Shown here piece after piece: positions 51,626-60,937 of a stretch of 64,000 nucleotides of DNA (positions are counted from its first letter, which is position 1; every line of letters starts with the position of its first letter). This DNA is from Aquimarina sp. AU474 (lineage in GTDB: Bacteria > Bacteroidota > Bacteroidia > Flavobacteriales > Flavobacteriaceae): contig NZ_OMPE01000007.1 in NCBI RefSeq assembly GCF_900312815.1, forward strand, positions 558,001 to 622,000. Direction: 5' to 3'. Made by a program: the position numbers and the translations under genes. The notes under the pieces were generated by a model. The model saw nothing but the letters and a program-made list of their open reading frames with translations, did not search any database and was not told the origin of the DNA.

Positions 51626-54136
51626 ATGAAATATATCTTCATTACTTTGTTTGCCCTATTTCACTTTTTCTCCCAAGCGCAAAACAATCTTTCTTTAGAC
51701 TATTACCTTCCTCAAAACGTTACATACGATGCTTCGATACCCACGCCACAAAGTGTTTTGGGGTTTGTACCAGGAAAATGGCATGTTTCTCACGACAAAT
51801 TGGTTAGTTATATGACTGCACTAGCTGAAGCCTCTCCGAGAATAACCATAGAAAATAGAGGAACCACTTTTGAAGATCGACCTATCTTATTACTGACCAT
51901 TACCTCACCACAAAATCATGGTAAAATTGACCAAATAAGACAACAACACGTAGAACTTACCGAAAGAAACGCAAGTTCGATTAACGTAGAGACATTACCA
52001 ACGATTGTATATCAGGGCCTATCTATTCATGGTAATGAACCAAGTGGAGCTAATGCAGGTTTAATCGCGGCATATCATCTTGCAGCCGCTCAAGGTACCG
52101 GAATAGAACAACTTTTGGATAATGTTGTTATTTTATTTGACCCTTCTCTAAATCCAGATGGTTTACAGCGTTTTGCATATTGGGCCAATACTAACAAAAG
52201 TAAAAATATAAGCACAGATCCTCAGGATCGTGAATATAGTGAGATATGGCCAGGAGGAAGAACAAATCATTATTGGTTTGATATGAATCGTGATTGGTTA
52301 CCTGCTCAATTACCAGAATCAAGAGCTCGTATCAAAACTTTTCATCAATGGTACCCTAATATTCTAACAGATCATCATGAAATGGGATCTAATAGCACTT
52401 TCTTTTTTCAACCAGGAATCCAATCTCGTACGCACCCTCTAACTCCAAAATTGAATCAAGAATTAACTAAGAAAATTGCTAATTATCACGCAAAAGCACT
52501 GGACAACATTGGTTCTTTATATTATACCGAAGAAAATTTTGATGACTTTTATTACGGTAAAGGATCTACTTTTCCAGATATCAATGGAGGTATCGGAATT
52601 TTGTTTGAACAAGGAAGTTCAAGAGGGCACGCGCAAGAAACAGATAATGGTATATTAACCTTTCCTTTTACTATCAGAAATCAATTTACGGCCATGCTTT
52701 CTACACTAGAAGCAGCAAAAACTATGCGGAAAGAGTTATTAAATTATAAACGTAACTTTTATGCTAATGCTAGAAAAGAAGTCTCAAAAGACGCTTATAT
52801 CTTCGGAAATGAAAAGGATGCGGCTTCGGTATTTCATTTGGCCGAAATCCTTAAAAGGCATCAAATCACATTACATGAATTGAAACAGGATGTAACGGTT
52901 GCCGGAAAATCGTTCAAAAAAGGATATAGCTATGTAGTTTCTAAAGATCAAAAGCAAAAACGACTATTAAGAGCCATTTTTGAGAAGAGAACAAAATTTC
53001 AAGATAGTCTATTTTATGATATTTCGGCATGGACTTTTCCTTTGGCATTTAATCTTGATTATTCCGAAAACATAGCTTTATCTAACTTGGGTAATGAAGT
53101 TGTTGAGCTTAAACCCAGAACAACTAAACCTGTTAACAAAAGTAATTATGGCTATTTAATACGATGGCATGAATATTACAGTCCAAAAGCTCTCTATCAC
53201 ATACTATCTAAAGGATTACGAGCAAAAGTAGGTTTAAAACCTTTTTCTCTAGAGAATGCCACTTACGACTACGGCACCATTTTGATTCCTGTGCAAAACC
53301 AGCACTTAGACAGTGATAACCTTTATAAATTTCTAAAGAAAATTTCTGCAGATAGTCAGATAGATATAACAGGCGTATCAACAGGACTCACCACAGGGAT
53401 TGACTTAGGTAGCAGTCAATTTAGAACATTATCCTTACCAAAAATTGGTTTATTAACTGGCAAAGGGATAACATCATACGACGCTGGTGAAATTTGGCAC
53501 TTGATGGATCAACGTTATGATATACCCATCACAAAATTAACTACAGACAACCTAGATAAATCAAATTTATCAAAATATACCCACATTATTCTACCAAACA
53601 GCAGAGGTAATTTGGCTAAAGAAAAAATAGATAAACTCAAAAAATGGGTCCGAAACGGAGGAACATTAATAGGCTATCGAAATGCTGCTCAGCTCTTTAA
53701 AAATAATAATTTAATGAGTATTGAATTTTCAAAACCCGAAAACAATGCCAAAAATATATCATTTGAGCAACGACAAGATTTTTTTGGAGCCCAAGTAATT
53801 GGTGGAGCTATTTTTGAAGCAAAAATTGACAGGTCTCATCCTATAAACTATGGATATAAAAATGATAAAATAGCATTATTTAGAAACACTACACTATTTA
53901 TGAAACCCGACAAACAAAGCTATAATAATCCAATTCAATACACCGAAAAACCATTGTTAAGCGGTTATATAAGTAATAAAAATCTAGATTCTTTGTCTGG
54001 GACTGTGCCTTTTAGAAAAAATGATTTTGGAAAAGGAAACACCATATTATTTACAGATAACACCAATTTTAGAGCATTTTGGTACGGAACCAATAAATTA
54101 TTAATGAATGCTATTTTCTTTAGTGATGAGATGTAA
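51626..54136 (+). CDS. secreted M14-family zinc carboxypeptidase with a C-terminal amidotransferase-like domain
   Basis: An 836-residue exported protein with a signal peptide (to about residue 17). The N-terminal M14 domain (about 45-360) has the zinc ligands of SIHGNEPSGA and the later TDHHEMGS region with the DRDWLPAQ segment. The C-terminal third (about 610-800) looks like a type-1 glutamine-amidotransferase-like fold (LPKIGLLTGKGI...IWHLMDQRYDIPITKL, THIILPNSRG), without a clear catalytic Cys. The ATG at 51626 is chosen because earlier starts fall inside the PUR terminator. M14 enzymes cut C-terminal residues from peptides. Confidence 0.9.
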   Translation: MKYIFITLFALFHFFSQAQNNLSLDYYLPQNVTYDASIPTPQSVLGFVPGKWHVSHDKLVSYMTALAEASPRITIENRGTTFEDRPILLLTITSPQNHGKIDQIRQQHVELTERNASSINVETLPTIVYQGLSIHGNEPSGANAGLIAAYHLAAAQGTGIEQLLDNVVILFDPSLNPDGLQRFAYWANTNKSKNISTDPQDREYSEIWPGGRTNHYWFDMNRDWLPAQLPESRARIKTFHQWYPNILTDHHEMGSNSTFFFQPGIQSRTHPLTPKLNQELTKKIANYHAKALDNIGSLYYTEENFDDFYYGKGSTFPDINGGIGILFEQGSSRGHAQETDNGILTFPFTIRNQFTAMLSTLEAAKTMRKELLNYKRNFYANARKEVSKDAYIFGNEKDAASVFHLAEILKRHQITLHELKQDVTVAGKSFKKGYSYVVSKDQKQKRLLRAIFEKRTKFQDSLFYDISAWTFPLAFNLDYSENIALSNLGNEVVELKPRTTKPVNKSNYGYLIRWHEYYSPKALYHILSKGLRAKVGLKPFSLENATYDYGTILIPVQNQHLDSDNLYKFLKKISADSQIDITGVSTGLTTGIDLGSSQFRTLSLPKIGLLTGKGITSYDAGEIWHLMDQRYDIPITKLTTDNLDKSNLSKYTHIILPNSRGNLAKEKIDKLKKWVRNGGTLIGYRNAAQLFKNNNLMSIEFSKPENNAKNISFEQRQDFFGAQVIGGAIFEAKIDRSHPINYGYKNDKIALFRNTTLFMKPDKQSYNNPIQYTEKPLLSGYISNKNLDSLSGTVPFRKNDFGKGNTILFTDNTNFRAFWYGTNKLLMNAIFFSDEM

Positions 54137-54164
54137 TAGGTAACAAAGCAACACCACAAACCAT

Positions 54165-55031
54165 TTATAGACGGTCTCTAAATTCATAATAATGATGCAG
54201 TATTTCCTCAGGAGCTTCAACCTGGGGATAATGTCCTATTTCTTCAAGCACTATTACATCAGCATTAGGAACGATCTCTTTGTAAAACATGGCCATATGC
54301 TTTCCTGAAATAGGGTCAAAACCTCCATCTATAAGGCGTTTGGGCATATTTGTATGTTGTATAGCTTCACGCCATCTTATTTTATATGTATCTCTTTCTG
54401 TAAGATATTTAATAAGCTTAGGAAGCACATCTTTACCTTCATTATAATCTATTAACCTCCAAAACTCATCTATTTCTTGATCACTTGGCTGTGTATTCTT
54501 ACCAAATATTTTTTTAAAATTTTTGGCTAATGTATTTCTTCCCATAAAATGTTTTAAAAGCACTCCAAACGGTGTAAGAAGTAATTTTTGCGTTATGGTA
54601 GGGAAATTTGTTTCAGGGAACATTCCTCCGTTTAAAAAAACTACTGATTTAATTTCAAACTCATAATTATCATTTTCCTTACTCCTTGCCAACATTTCTT
54701 GCACCACAGTATCACCATAATCATGTGCCAGAATGTGAAATGATGTAATATCATTTTTTCTAAGGAAAAACTCCCACAAATCAACCTGGGAGGCAATAGT
54801 ATATTTAAATTTTTTGGGTTTTGAAGAGAAACCATAACCAAGCATATCCAGAGAATACACCCTATATTTTTGGATAAGATCATCCCAAATCTTAGACCAA
54901 TCCCAACTAGCCGTAGGAAAACCGTGCACAAGAATTAAAGGTTCTCCCTTACCCTCTGCTTTATAAAAAATTTGATATTGGTCTTTATATGTAAAATAAG
55001 AACCAGAATTCTTCCATTTATCCAACATCAT
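54165..55031 (-). CDS. alpha/beta hydrolase, MEST/haloalkane-dehalogenase-like
   Basis: A 288-residue alpha/beta-hydrolase. The oxyanion region LVHGFPTASWDWSKI and the catalytic His part EEIGHYPQVEAPEEI are clear, and the nucleophile elbow reads AHDYGDTV, so an Asp replaces the common Ser, as in haloalkane dehalogenases and MEST proteins. The substrate is unknown; an epoxide- or ester-hydrolase-like activity is possible. It has two in-frame ATGs at 55031 and 55028; an upstream TTG at 55046 would overlap the DUF962 gene. It starts one base after that gene's stop (55033). Confidence 0.9.
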   Translation of the reverse strand: MMLDKWKNSGSYFTYKDQYQIFYKAEGKGEPLILVHGFPTASWDWSKIWDDLIQKYRVYSLDMLGYGFSSKPKKFKYTIASQVDLWEFFLRKNDITSFHILAHDYGDTVVQEMLARSKENDNYEFEIKSVVFLNGGMFPETNFPTITQKLLLTPFGVLLKHFMGRNTLAKNFKKIFGKNTQPSDQEIDEFWRLIDYNEGKDVLPKLIKYLTERDTYKIRWREAIQHTNMPKRLIDGGFDPISGKHMAMFYKEIVPNADVIVLEEIGHYPQVEAPEEILHHYYEFRDRL

Positions 55032-55032
55032 A

Positions 55033-55497
55033 TTATTTTTTTCCAAACATTTTTTGAATCACCCATGCAGGTCCTATTAATAAAAATTTGAAATCTTCTA
55101 TAAAGGATGGTTTCTGTCCTTCGATCTTATGACCGTAAAACTGCCCTACCCATGCCGCAACAAAGATGCCTATAGAGACCAACCATAAAGAGGCGTATTG
55201 ACCAATATAATAATTAGCAATAATGCAAAAAGCTGAGAACACAAGAATTTGTAGAGCCATTTTTACTGATAATCTTATGTAAAAGAATAAAACTAACAAT
55301 AGCACCACAAATGCCCAATTCTCTATAAAAGGATTTACTCCTGGTAAAATTGAAGCAAGAAACCCACTAGGAATACTCATGAGCAAACCAACAATAGAGA
55401 AAAATATAGCCGGAACACAAATAAAATGTATCGCAATGTTTGTTTTATTTTGGTGGCTTACAGCATATTCTTTAAACCAAGTTTCTAAAGATTTCAT
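55033..55497 (-). CDS. Mpo1-like/DUF962 membrane protein
   Basis: A 154-residue protein of the Mpo1 (DUF962) family with four hydrophobic segments and the N-terminal HQNKTNIAIHFICVPAI histidine block. Yeast Mpo1 is an iron-dependent dioxygenase acting on 2-hydroxy fatty acids, so a lipid-related oxidation is possible here (family inference). It is immediately upstream of the alpha/beta-hydrolase gene and probably in the same unit. Confidence 0.93.
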   Translation of the reverse strand: MKSLETWFKEYAVSHQNKTNIAIHFICVPAIFFSIVGLLMSIPSGFLASILPGVNPFIENWAFVVLLLVLFFYIRLSVKMALQILVFSAFCIIANYYIGQYASLWLVSIGIFVAAWVGQFYGHKIEGQKPSFIEDFKFLLIGPAWVIQKMFGKK

Positions 55498-55675
55498 ACG
55501 TTTAGTTTATTATTTTATCTTATAAAAATAAGATAATGAAAGATGTAATTAATCAAATTATGAAAAATCTCACATCATCTATTTTTAAAGTTAAGATTAG
55601 TTGTAACTAAGGTAATAATTTTTAGACTTATACTATATAAAATCGTAATTTGGAACCTCTCAAAAATTAAAAGTT

Positions 55676-56233
55676 ATGGCTCGTACTCCTTCAAACATGT
55701 TAGCTCTTGGTACAAAAGCACCTGATTTTACGTTAATTGATACGATCACAAATGATCCAGTTTCTTTAAAAAATATTCAAGGTGAAAAAGGAACGGTTGT
55801 GATGTTTATTTGTAATCATTGTCCGTTTGTGATTCATGTAAATGAAGAAATTGTTAGAATAGCGAATGATTATCGAGTTCAAGGGTTTGGTTTTGTAGCT
55901 ATAAGTAGTAATGATGTTGAAAATTATCCACAAGATGGTCCTAAAGAAATGTGGAAAACTGCTAGAAAAAATAATTACACCTTTCCTTATTTATACGATG
56001 AGACCCAAGAGGTGGCTAAAGCTTATGATGCAGCCTGTACTCCTGATTTTTATTTATTTGATGCAGAATTAAAGCTTATTTACAGAGGACAACTAGATGA
56101 TTCAAGACCTGGCAATGGAATCCCTGTAAACGGACGTGATTTGCGTCAAGCTGTTGATGCTGTGTTACGTAATGCCAAAGTATCTGAAGAACAGAAGCCT
56201 AGTATTGGTTGTAATATAAAATGGAAAAATTAA
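55676..56233 (+). CDS. thioredoxin-family protein (AhpC/TSA-like)
   Basis: A 185-residue cytoplasmic protein with a peroxiredoxin-like fold: APDFTLIDTITNDPVSLKNI at the start and VVMFICNHCPFVIHVNEEIV, where CNHC is an unusual thioredoxin-type CxxC. The middle GFVAISSNDVENYPQDGPKEM is typical of a common bacterial thioredoxin-like family next to redox enzymes. No signal peptide is seen. It lies 3 bases ahead of the GNAT gene on the same strand and divergent from DUF962, so the pair forms a small unit. Confidence 0.9.
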   Translation: MARTPSNMLALGTKAPDFTLIDTITNDPVSLKNIQGEKGTVVMFICNHCPFVIHVNEEIVRIANDYRVQGFGFVAISSNDVENYPQDGPKEMWKTARKNNYTFPYLYDETQEVAKAYDAACTPDFYLFDAELKLIYRGQLDDSRPGNGIPVNGRDLRQAVDAVLRNAKVSEEQKPSIGCNIKWKN

Positions 56234-56236
56234 CCT

Positions 56237-56764
56237 ATGTCATCAACAATTTCATTTCTTCCATGTACTCCGAGTAACATTTCTGATTTAGTAAAAATTA
56301 GCCAGCAATTTTATCCTGAGCATTATATTCATATCTGGAAAAATAATGACCCTAGTTATTATGTAAATCTAAGCTTTAGTCAGAAAGCTTTTGAAGATGA
56401 CCTTAAGATTGACAATATTGCATACTTTCTTATACAAAAAGCTGATGAAAAATTGGGTTTATTAAAAATTAGAAAACATCAAGCAATTGAAGGCCATTCT
56501 GAATTTGATGCACTGCAGTTAGAAAAAATATACCTTTTAAAAAATAGTATCGGAATGGGAGTTGGTAAAAAAGGGGTAGAATTTGTTAAAAACTATGCCA
56601 ACACCTTGGATAAAAAAATAATTTGGCTAGATGTAATGACTACAAGTCCAGCGCTTCATTTTTATAAAAAAATGAATTTTAAAACTATCTCTTACTATGA
56701 GTTGGACTATCCCGGGTTAAAAGATGGGTATCGAGAAATGCAGCGAATGACACTACCACTCTAA
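56237..56764 (+). CDS. GNAT-family N-acetyltransferase
   Basis: A 175-residue acetyltransferase with the GNAT fold: acetyl-CoA binding loop LLKNSIGMGVGKKGVEFV (about 98-113), preceded by the QLEKIYL strand and followed by IIWLDVMTTSPALHFYKKMNFKTIS, where NFK(T)I is the common C-terminal tail. The substrate (amino group of a protein, sugar or antibiotic) is unknown. It is 3 bases after the thioredoxin-like gene. Its stop overlaps that of the convergent YfiT-like gene by three bases. Confidence 0.93.
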   Translation: MSSTISFLPCTPSNISDLVKISQQFYPEHYIHIWKNNDPSYYVNLSFSQKAFEDDLKIDNIAYFLIQKADEKLGLLKIRKHQAIEGHSEFDALQLEKIYLLKNSIGMGVGKKGVEFVKNYANTLDKKIIWLDVMTTSPALHFYKKMNFKTISYYELDYPGLKDGYREMQRMTLPL

Positions 56765-57291
56765 GATAGGCCAGCTACTATTTTAAGATGTGCTAAATGG
56801 TGATTACCATGCCATGCATAAATACCTATATCTTCACCTAAAGAAATTGCTACATCTCCTTCTGGATGAACAAATTCTTTTTCAAGATCCTGCGGTGATA
56901 AACCTTTGAGAAAATATACCCATTTGGCATGTAATGCCTTTATCATATCTAAAGAAAGGTAAATAGGTGCTGACTTAGTATCAAATAATTCTGCCCATAA
57001 CGTTTCATTATACGCCTTAATAAGAGGTCTATCCTCTGTCATCGCCCATTTAAAACGAATATATCCATTATGATGGCTATCATGAATATGATGTATCACC
57101 TGTCTTGCTGTCCAACCACCTGATCGATAAGGAGTTTCTAATTGTTCCTCGGTGAAATTAGAGACCAACTCAATAATCTTAGATGGCAACTCTTCTATAT
57201 CAGATATCCAATTAGTAATCTGATCTGGAGTTATATGTTGAGGGCATTCAAATTTTCCAATAGGATATTTAAGGTCCATATACTTATACAT
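56761..57291 (-). CDS. YfiT/BstA-like DinB-family thiol transferase
   Basis: A 176-residue DinB-superfamily protein close to bacillithiol S-transferase (YfiT): NWISDIEELPSKIIELVSNF, then GGWTARQVIHHIHDSHHN and the second metal-binding part YAWHGNHHLAHLKIVAGL, with His ligands in each. Such enzymes conjugate thiols to toxic electrophiles. The ATG at 57291 overlaps the stop of the upstream hypothetical gene by one base, suggesting translational coupling. The tail of the gene overlaps the GNAT stop. Confidence 0.93.
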   Translation of the reverse strand: MYKYMDLKYPIGKFECPQHITPDQITNWISDIEELPSKIIELVSNFTEEQLETPYRSGGWTARQVIHHIHDSHHNGYIRFKWAMTEDRPLIKAYNETLWAELFDTKSAPIYLSLDMIKALHAKWVYFLKGLSPQDLEKEFVHPEGDVAISLGEDIGIYAWHGNHHLAHLKIVAGLS

Positions 57292-58085
57292 TAATCAACT
57301 TTAGCATACATAAATTCTTCATTCGAGAAAAGATCGACCAAAGTAAGAACGTTTTCATCAATATTTTCGATCTTATATCTATACATACGATCATCCATAG
57401 GAAAAAAACACACGAGTACACCTTCTTCTATTCTTGTTTTTAAACGATTTGCAAATTTTCCATTATAAAAATTAAATCGTATCGTTCCTTCAAAAATAAT
57501 ATAATCCTCGGTGTTTTGAACAAATACCCATTTTCCTTGTAAAGCATCATAGGTACCTTTGTTATAGAATTTATTATCCAACAATCCTTTCATTTTATTG
57601 GCATATCCTATAAAATCGGTTTCTGTAGTCACTTCGGTCAGCGGAGATCCAACGGTTTCCTTATCTATTTCATCTCCGTTACTGAAGAAATGTTTGGATT
57701 CGTATTTGGTAAACGATCTTGAATAATCTAGTACTTTTCGGCCATTTTCATCAGTTGCCGTTAAATAAGGTCTCTGCTTATAATTTACGTAAATCAACTG
57801 ATCATTCCAGAAATAAAACTCTGTCGTTATGTTCGCACTTCGAGTACTTACTTTTCTTTTTATCTTTTTTAAACGATCGTGTTCATAATAGCCTTCTAAT
57901 TCTGCTCCATGATCGGCCATTTTGTCCAAAAATTCTTCGGGATCCAAATAGAAGGTATCAAATTCTATATAGCCGTCTATAATTTCCATTTGGTCTTTTA
58001 TACTTGTCAAAACCTCTTGTTTGTCTTGAGCAAACGAAAAATAACTACTACATAGAAGTAATAAAATGGTTAATAATTGTCTCAT
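57291..58085 (-). CDS. exported hypothetical protein (264 aa)
   Basis: A 264-residue secreted protein with a signal peptide (cleavage near residue 19, SFAQD). The mature part is rich in acidic and aromatic residues, with strands such as TEFYFWNDQLIYVNYKQRP and EGTIRFNFYNGKFANRL and a C-terminal YKIENIDENVLTLVDLF. I do not recognise the family; it resembles several Bacteroidota exported hypotheticals of beta-rich build. It is coupled by a one-base stop/start overlap to the YfiT-like gene. An 18-base perfect inverted repeat lies 55 bases upstream of its start. Confidence 0.65.
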   Translation of the reverse strand: MRQLLTILLLLCSSYFSFAQDKQEVLTSIKDQMEIIDGYIEFDTFYLDPEEFLDKMADHGAELEGYYEHDRLKKIKRKVSTRSANITTEFYFWNDQLIYVNYKQRPYLTATDENGRKVLDYSRSFTKYESKHFFSNGDEIDKETVGSPLTEVTTETDFIGYANKMKGLLDNKFYNKGTYDALQGKWVFVQNTEDYIIFEGTIRFNFYNGKFANRLKTRIEEGVLVCFFPMDDRMYRYKIENIDENVLTLVDLFSNEEFMYAKVD

Positions 58086-58140
58086 ATCTAGGGGGTTAAT
58101 CGGTTTTTGTTTAATAAATAATCAGTAGGCCTAAATATTT

Positions 58141-58186
58141 TTTAACAAAATGATTTTTACCAAAATATAAAAATCATTTTGTTAAA
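58141..58186. repeat. perfect 18-base AT-rich inverted repeat
   Basis: TTTAACAAAATGATTTTT (58141-58158) is exactly repeated in complement at 58169-58186 around ACCAAAATAT. It lies upstream of the exported hypothetical gene (-) and 138 bases beyond the isomerase terminator. The low GC and the lack of a T-run argue against a normal terminator. Confidence 0.8.
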
Positions 58187-58323
58187 AGAAATTAATAATC
58201 CTAAAAATAGCATAAGCTATAAAATTTCTGATTTCTGATTTCTATTTAACTACATATTATTACATCAATCACAACAGAACAATATTGGTGATTTCTATAA
58301 CAATTACCTCTTATTATTCAACA

Positions 58324-58352
58324 AAAAATCCCCAAAAAAATTAGGGATTTTT
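58324..58352 (-). terminator. terminator after the cyclophilin-FKBP gene
   Basis: AAAAATCCC (58324-58332) pairs with GGGATTTTT (58344-58352), followed by a T-run on the minus strand. Confidence 0.8.
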
Positions 58353-58384
58353 CATTTATTATGATAGTATTACTTCTATTTATA

Positions 58385-59317
58385 CTACTTCACGTTTACC
58401 AATTCAACATCAAAAATAAGTGTTGCGTTTGGCGGTATAACTCCTCCTGCTCCTCTATCTCCATATCCCAGATAAGGTGGAATTACAAACCGTGCTTTAT
58501 CTCCAACCTGCAACAAAGCAATTCCTTCATCCCATCCAGAAATTACTTGTCCCATACCTAACGGGAAATCAATAGGTTGATTACGTTTATACGAAGAGTC
58601 AAATACCGTGCCATCAGTTAAACTACCTTTATAATGCACTGATACTGTCTTTCCTTTTTCTGCTTTAGCACCATCTCCCTTTTGAATTACTTTATATCGT
58701 AATCCACTATCTGTTTTATCAAATCCGGCAGCCAATTCTTCTAAAAGATCTTCTGATTTCTTTTTTGCTTCTGCTTCTCGTTCTGCCTTTGCACCGTTAA
58801 ATTGTCTAAACGTTTCTACTGCATTGAAATTTTCTGCATCTGCTCCTACTCTTATAATTTCTACAGCTTCAATAACATCTCCCTGCGCAACAGTATTTAC
58901 AACATCTAATCCTTCAACAACTTTTCCAAAAACAGTATGTTTTCCATCTAACCAAGACGTCTCGACATGTGTAATAAAAAATTGACTACCATTAGTTCCA
59001 GGGCCAGCATTGGCCATAGATAATACTCCTGGTCCATCATGTTTTAAATCAGGATGAATCTCATCATCAAATTGATATCCTGGACCACCAGCACCTGTAC
59101 CCTGTGGATCACCTCCTTGAATCATAAAATCGGCTATTACTCTATGAAAATTTAAACCGTTATAATATGGTTTTCCTTGAGGAATAGCTTGGTTATCTAT
59201 ATTACCTTCGGCTAATCCAACAAAATTACCAACGGTACCTGGTGTTTTTTTATATTCAAGATTAATTAGAATACTTCCTTTTGATGTATTAAACTTTGCG
59301 TATAATCCTTCTTGCAT
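58385..59317 (-). CDS. fused cyclophilin-FKBP peptidyl-prolyl isomerase
   Basis: A 310-residue cytoplasmic isomerase (no signal peptide) with a cyclophilin domain (about 1-165: [27 protein letters not shown] and NGSQFFITH) and an FKBP domain (about 205-310: [37 protein letters not shown] and [18 protein letters not shown]) joined by a charged helix ([19 protein letters not shown]). Both act on X-Pro bonds. The double-domain architecture occurs in Bacteroidota. It is single and has its own terminator. Confidence 0.95.
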   Translation of the reverse strand: MQEGLYAKFNTSKGSILINLEYKKTPGTVGNFVGLAEGNIDNQAIPQGKPYYNGLNFHRVIADFMIQGGDPQGTGAGGPGYQFDDEIHPDLKHDGPGVLSMANAGPGTNGSQFFITHVETSWLDGKHTVFGKVVEGLDVVNTVAQGDVIEAVEIIRVGADAENFNAVETFRQFNGAKAEREAEAKKKSEDLLEELAAGFDKTDSGLRYKVIQKGDGAKAEKGKTVSVHYKGSLTDGTVFDSSYKRNQPIDFPLGMGQVISGWDEGIALLQVGDKARFVIPPYLGYGDRGAGGVIPPNATLIFDVELVNVK

Positions 59318-59475
59318 AGTTATTTATATTTTCGGGTTTTAATTTTTGAGTTGCAAAGATAACTAATTGCTAATGGTTTACCATATTAAAAAACAGGATT
59401 GTTTTTAATTTTAAACCAACAAAAACCACCAAAAATTTAATAAGGAATTTAGATGCTAAAGACTCCTGTTACCTA

Positions 59476-60273
59476 CTACTCTATTAGATCAATTAACTCT
59501 TTAGCTTCAACGTATTTGAAGTTACTTGTATCGGCTGTAATAGATTGTAAGGCCTCTAAGAGCAATTCTCTATTATTTTGTTTTAAATACACCATTGCTC
59601 TATACCAATCAGCTTTTTTACTTTGCAACGTACCAGATGATGCTAGTGAGTTAAACTGACCTATGGCTTTATCAAAATTATCTACTTCTAAATACGCAAT
59701 ACCAGTATATATATAGCTTAGAGGATTTATCGACTCTGCCTCACTTTGATATTTTACAAAAATAGTAATAGCTTCATTGTATTTTTTATCTTCAAATAGC
59801 AATTGCGCATTTTCAATTAACTTGTCATTCTCTTCACCTCTAGTAATCAAAGAAGGGATATCATCTACCTGGATGTATTGTGCATACAATTTATCTGTAC
59901 TACTATCCTTAAAAACAAAAAGAGAAATTGTCATTAACACTGCAATTGCAGCGGCTATTCCAATAAACAAAGGTCTTCGGTTACTGGTAGACAAACGATT
60001 TTCGGCAATAACCTCATTAATTGATGTTTTTAATACTGCTGTCTCATCACTTTTAAAAAAAGATTTGAGTTGTTTTGCCTCACTATTCTTTAATATTTCT
60101 TTATTTCCTTCGGCCCAATCTTCTTCATTATAGACCAAGCGCATGTCTTTTTGCAACTTTAATTCTTCGGCAAGAGTAATGTCATTACCAACCTTTATTT
60201 CAAAAGCTTGCTTCTCTTCGACAGACATCTCATTGTCAAGATATTTTTCTATTTCTAATAAAAAATCGTTCAT
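59476..60273 (-). CDS. TPR-containing anti-sigma-like membrane protein
   Basis: A 265-residue protein with a short N-terminal cytoplasmic part (residues 1-100; the start EIEKYLDNEMSVEEKQAFE is the zinc-finger-free anti-sigma form of Bacteroidota), one membrane helix (about 105-122) and a C-terminal TPR region (about 155-255, AIAYLEVDNFDKAIGQF). It overlaps the ECF sigma gene by four bases (stop/start), the usual sigma/anti-sigma pairing, and probably holds that sigma factor until a periplasmic signal is sensed by the TPR part. Confidence 0.85.
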   Translation of the reverse strand: MNDFLLEIEKYLDNEMSVEEKQAFEIKVGNDITLAEELKLQKDMRLVYNEEDWAEGNKEILKNSEAKQLKSFFKSDETAVLKTSINEVIAENRLSTSNRRPLFIGIAAAIAVLMTISLFVFKDSSTDKLYAQYIQVDDIPSLITRGEENDKLIENAQLLFEDKKYNEAITIFVKYQSEAESINPLSYIYTGIAYLEVDNFDKAIGQFNSLASSGTLQSKKADWYRAMVYLKQNNRELLLEALQSITADTSNFKYVEAKELIDLIE

Positions 60274-60830
60274 AAATCTTTTATACTATTATATCTAGGG
60301 TCATTTTTAATCAATTTTGTTAATTGCGATTTACAATTAAAAATACGTTGTCTTACTACATTATCCGAACTATAATCCAACTTTTCAACTATTTCTTTAT
60401 AGGGTGTTTTTTGAAAGAAAAGTTGAAGTAATTGTTTACAATTATCAGATATTTCTTTTAGCTTCTCTTGAAATAATTCCCATTTTTCTTGTTCCAAAAC
60501 TGCCATAGTCATATCATCTTCTTCACCTACTAGTTCTATAGTATCTTCTTTTGTTACCATCCTTTTTTGTTTTTTTAGTTCTCTTAGCCATAAATTCCTA
60601 CACGCACCAAATAAATAGGCCTCCAAAGAGCTCTCTATCACAAAAGATTTTACTTTATATCTCGCAATTAATTGTAGCAAAGCTTTCTGAAAAACATCCT
60701 CTGCATCGGTACGATCCCCACTATTTTTTTGAATATAACTTGCTATCTTAGGGAAAGATGTGATATACAATTTTTGTATAACCTCTTTATTTCCTGTTGC
60801 TAGTTCTTTTAAAAGGTCTATTTCTCTCAC
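60270..60830 (-). CDS. ECF-type RNA polymerase sigma factor
   Basis: A 186-residue ECF sigma factor with region 2 (about 10-80: DAEDVFQKALLQLIARYKVK, LFGACRNLWLRELKKQK) and region 4 (about 120-175: DNCKQLLQLFFQKTPYKEIVEKLDYSSDNVVRQRIFNCKSQL). The start is GTG at 60830, as no in-frame ATG lies near. It is followed at a four-base overlap by a TPR anti-sigma-like gene. It is divergent from a small lipoprotein and a TPR-CHAT gene across a 107-base region, so these are its likely targets (inference). Confidence 0.93.
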   Translation of the reverse strand: MREIDLLKELATGNKEVIQKLYITSFPKIASYIQKNSGDRTDAEDVFQKALLQLIARYKVKSFVIESSLEAYLFGACRNLWLRELKKQKRMVTKEDTIELVGEEDDMTMAVLEQEKWELFQEKLKEISDNCKQLLQLFFQKTPYKEIVEKLDYSSDNVVRQRIFNCKSQLTKLIKNDPRYNSIKDL

Positions 60831-60865
60831 AAACGTTAAAAATTCCTTAATGTTTTAATTTTTAT

Positions 60866-60918
60866 TACTTTTGCCCGGTAACTTTTTTAAGTAAGGGGAA
60901 CATACTAATAAATTAGAA
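60866..60918 (+). promoter_or_regulatory. divergent promoter region of the sigma/CHAT locus
   Basis: TACTTTTG (60866-60873) fits the vegetative TAnnTTTG box on the plus strand. Next to it are GGTAAC (60878-60883) and GGGGAAC (60895-60901), which could form an ECF-type promoter. Neither was tested. Confidence 0.35.
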
Positions 60919-60937
60919 AACAAAAAAAATATTTTAA

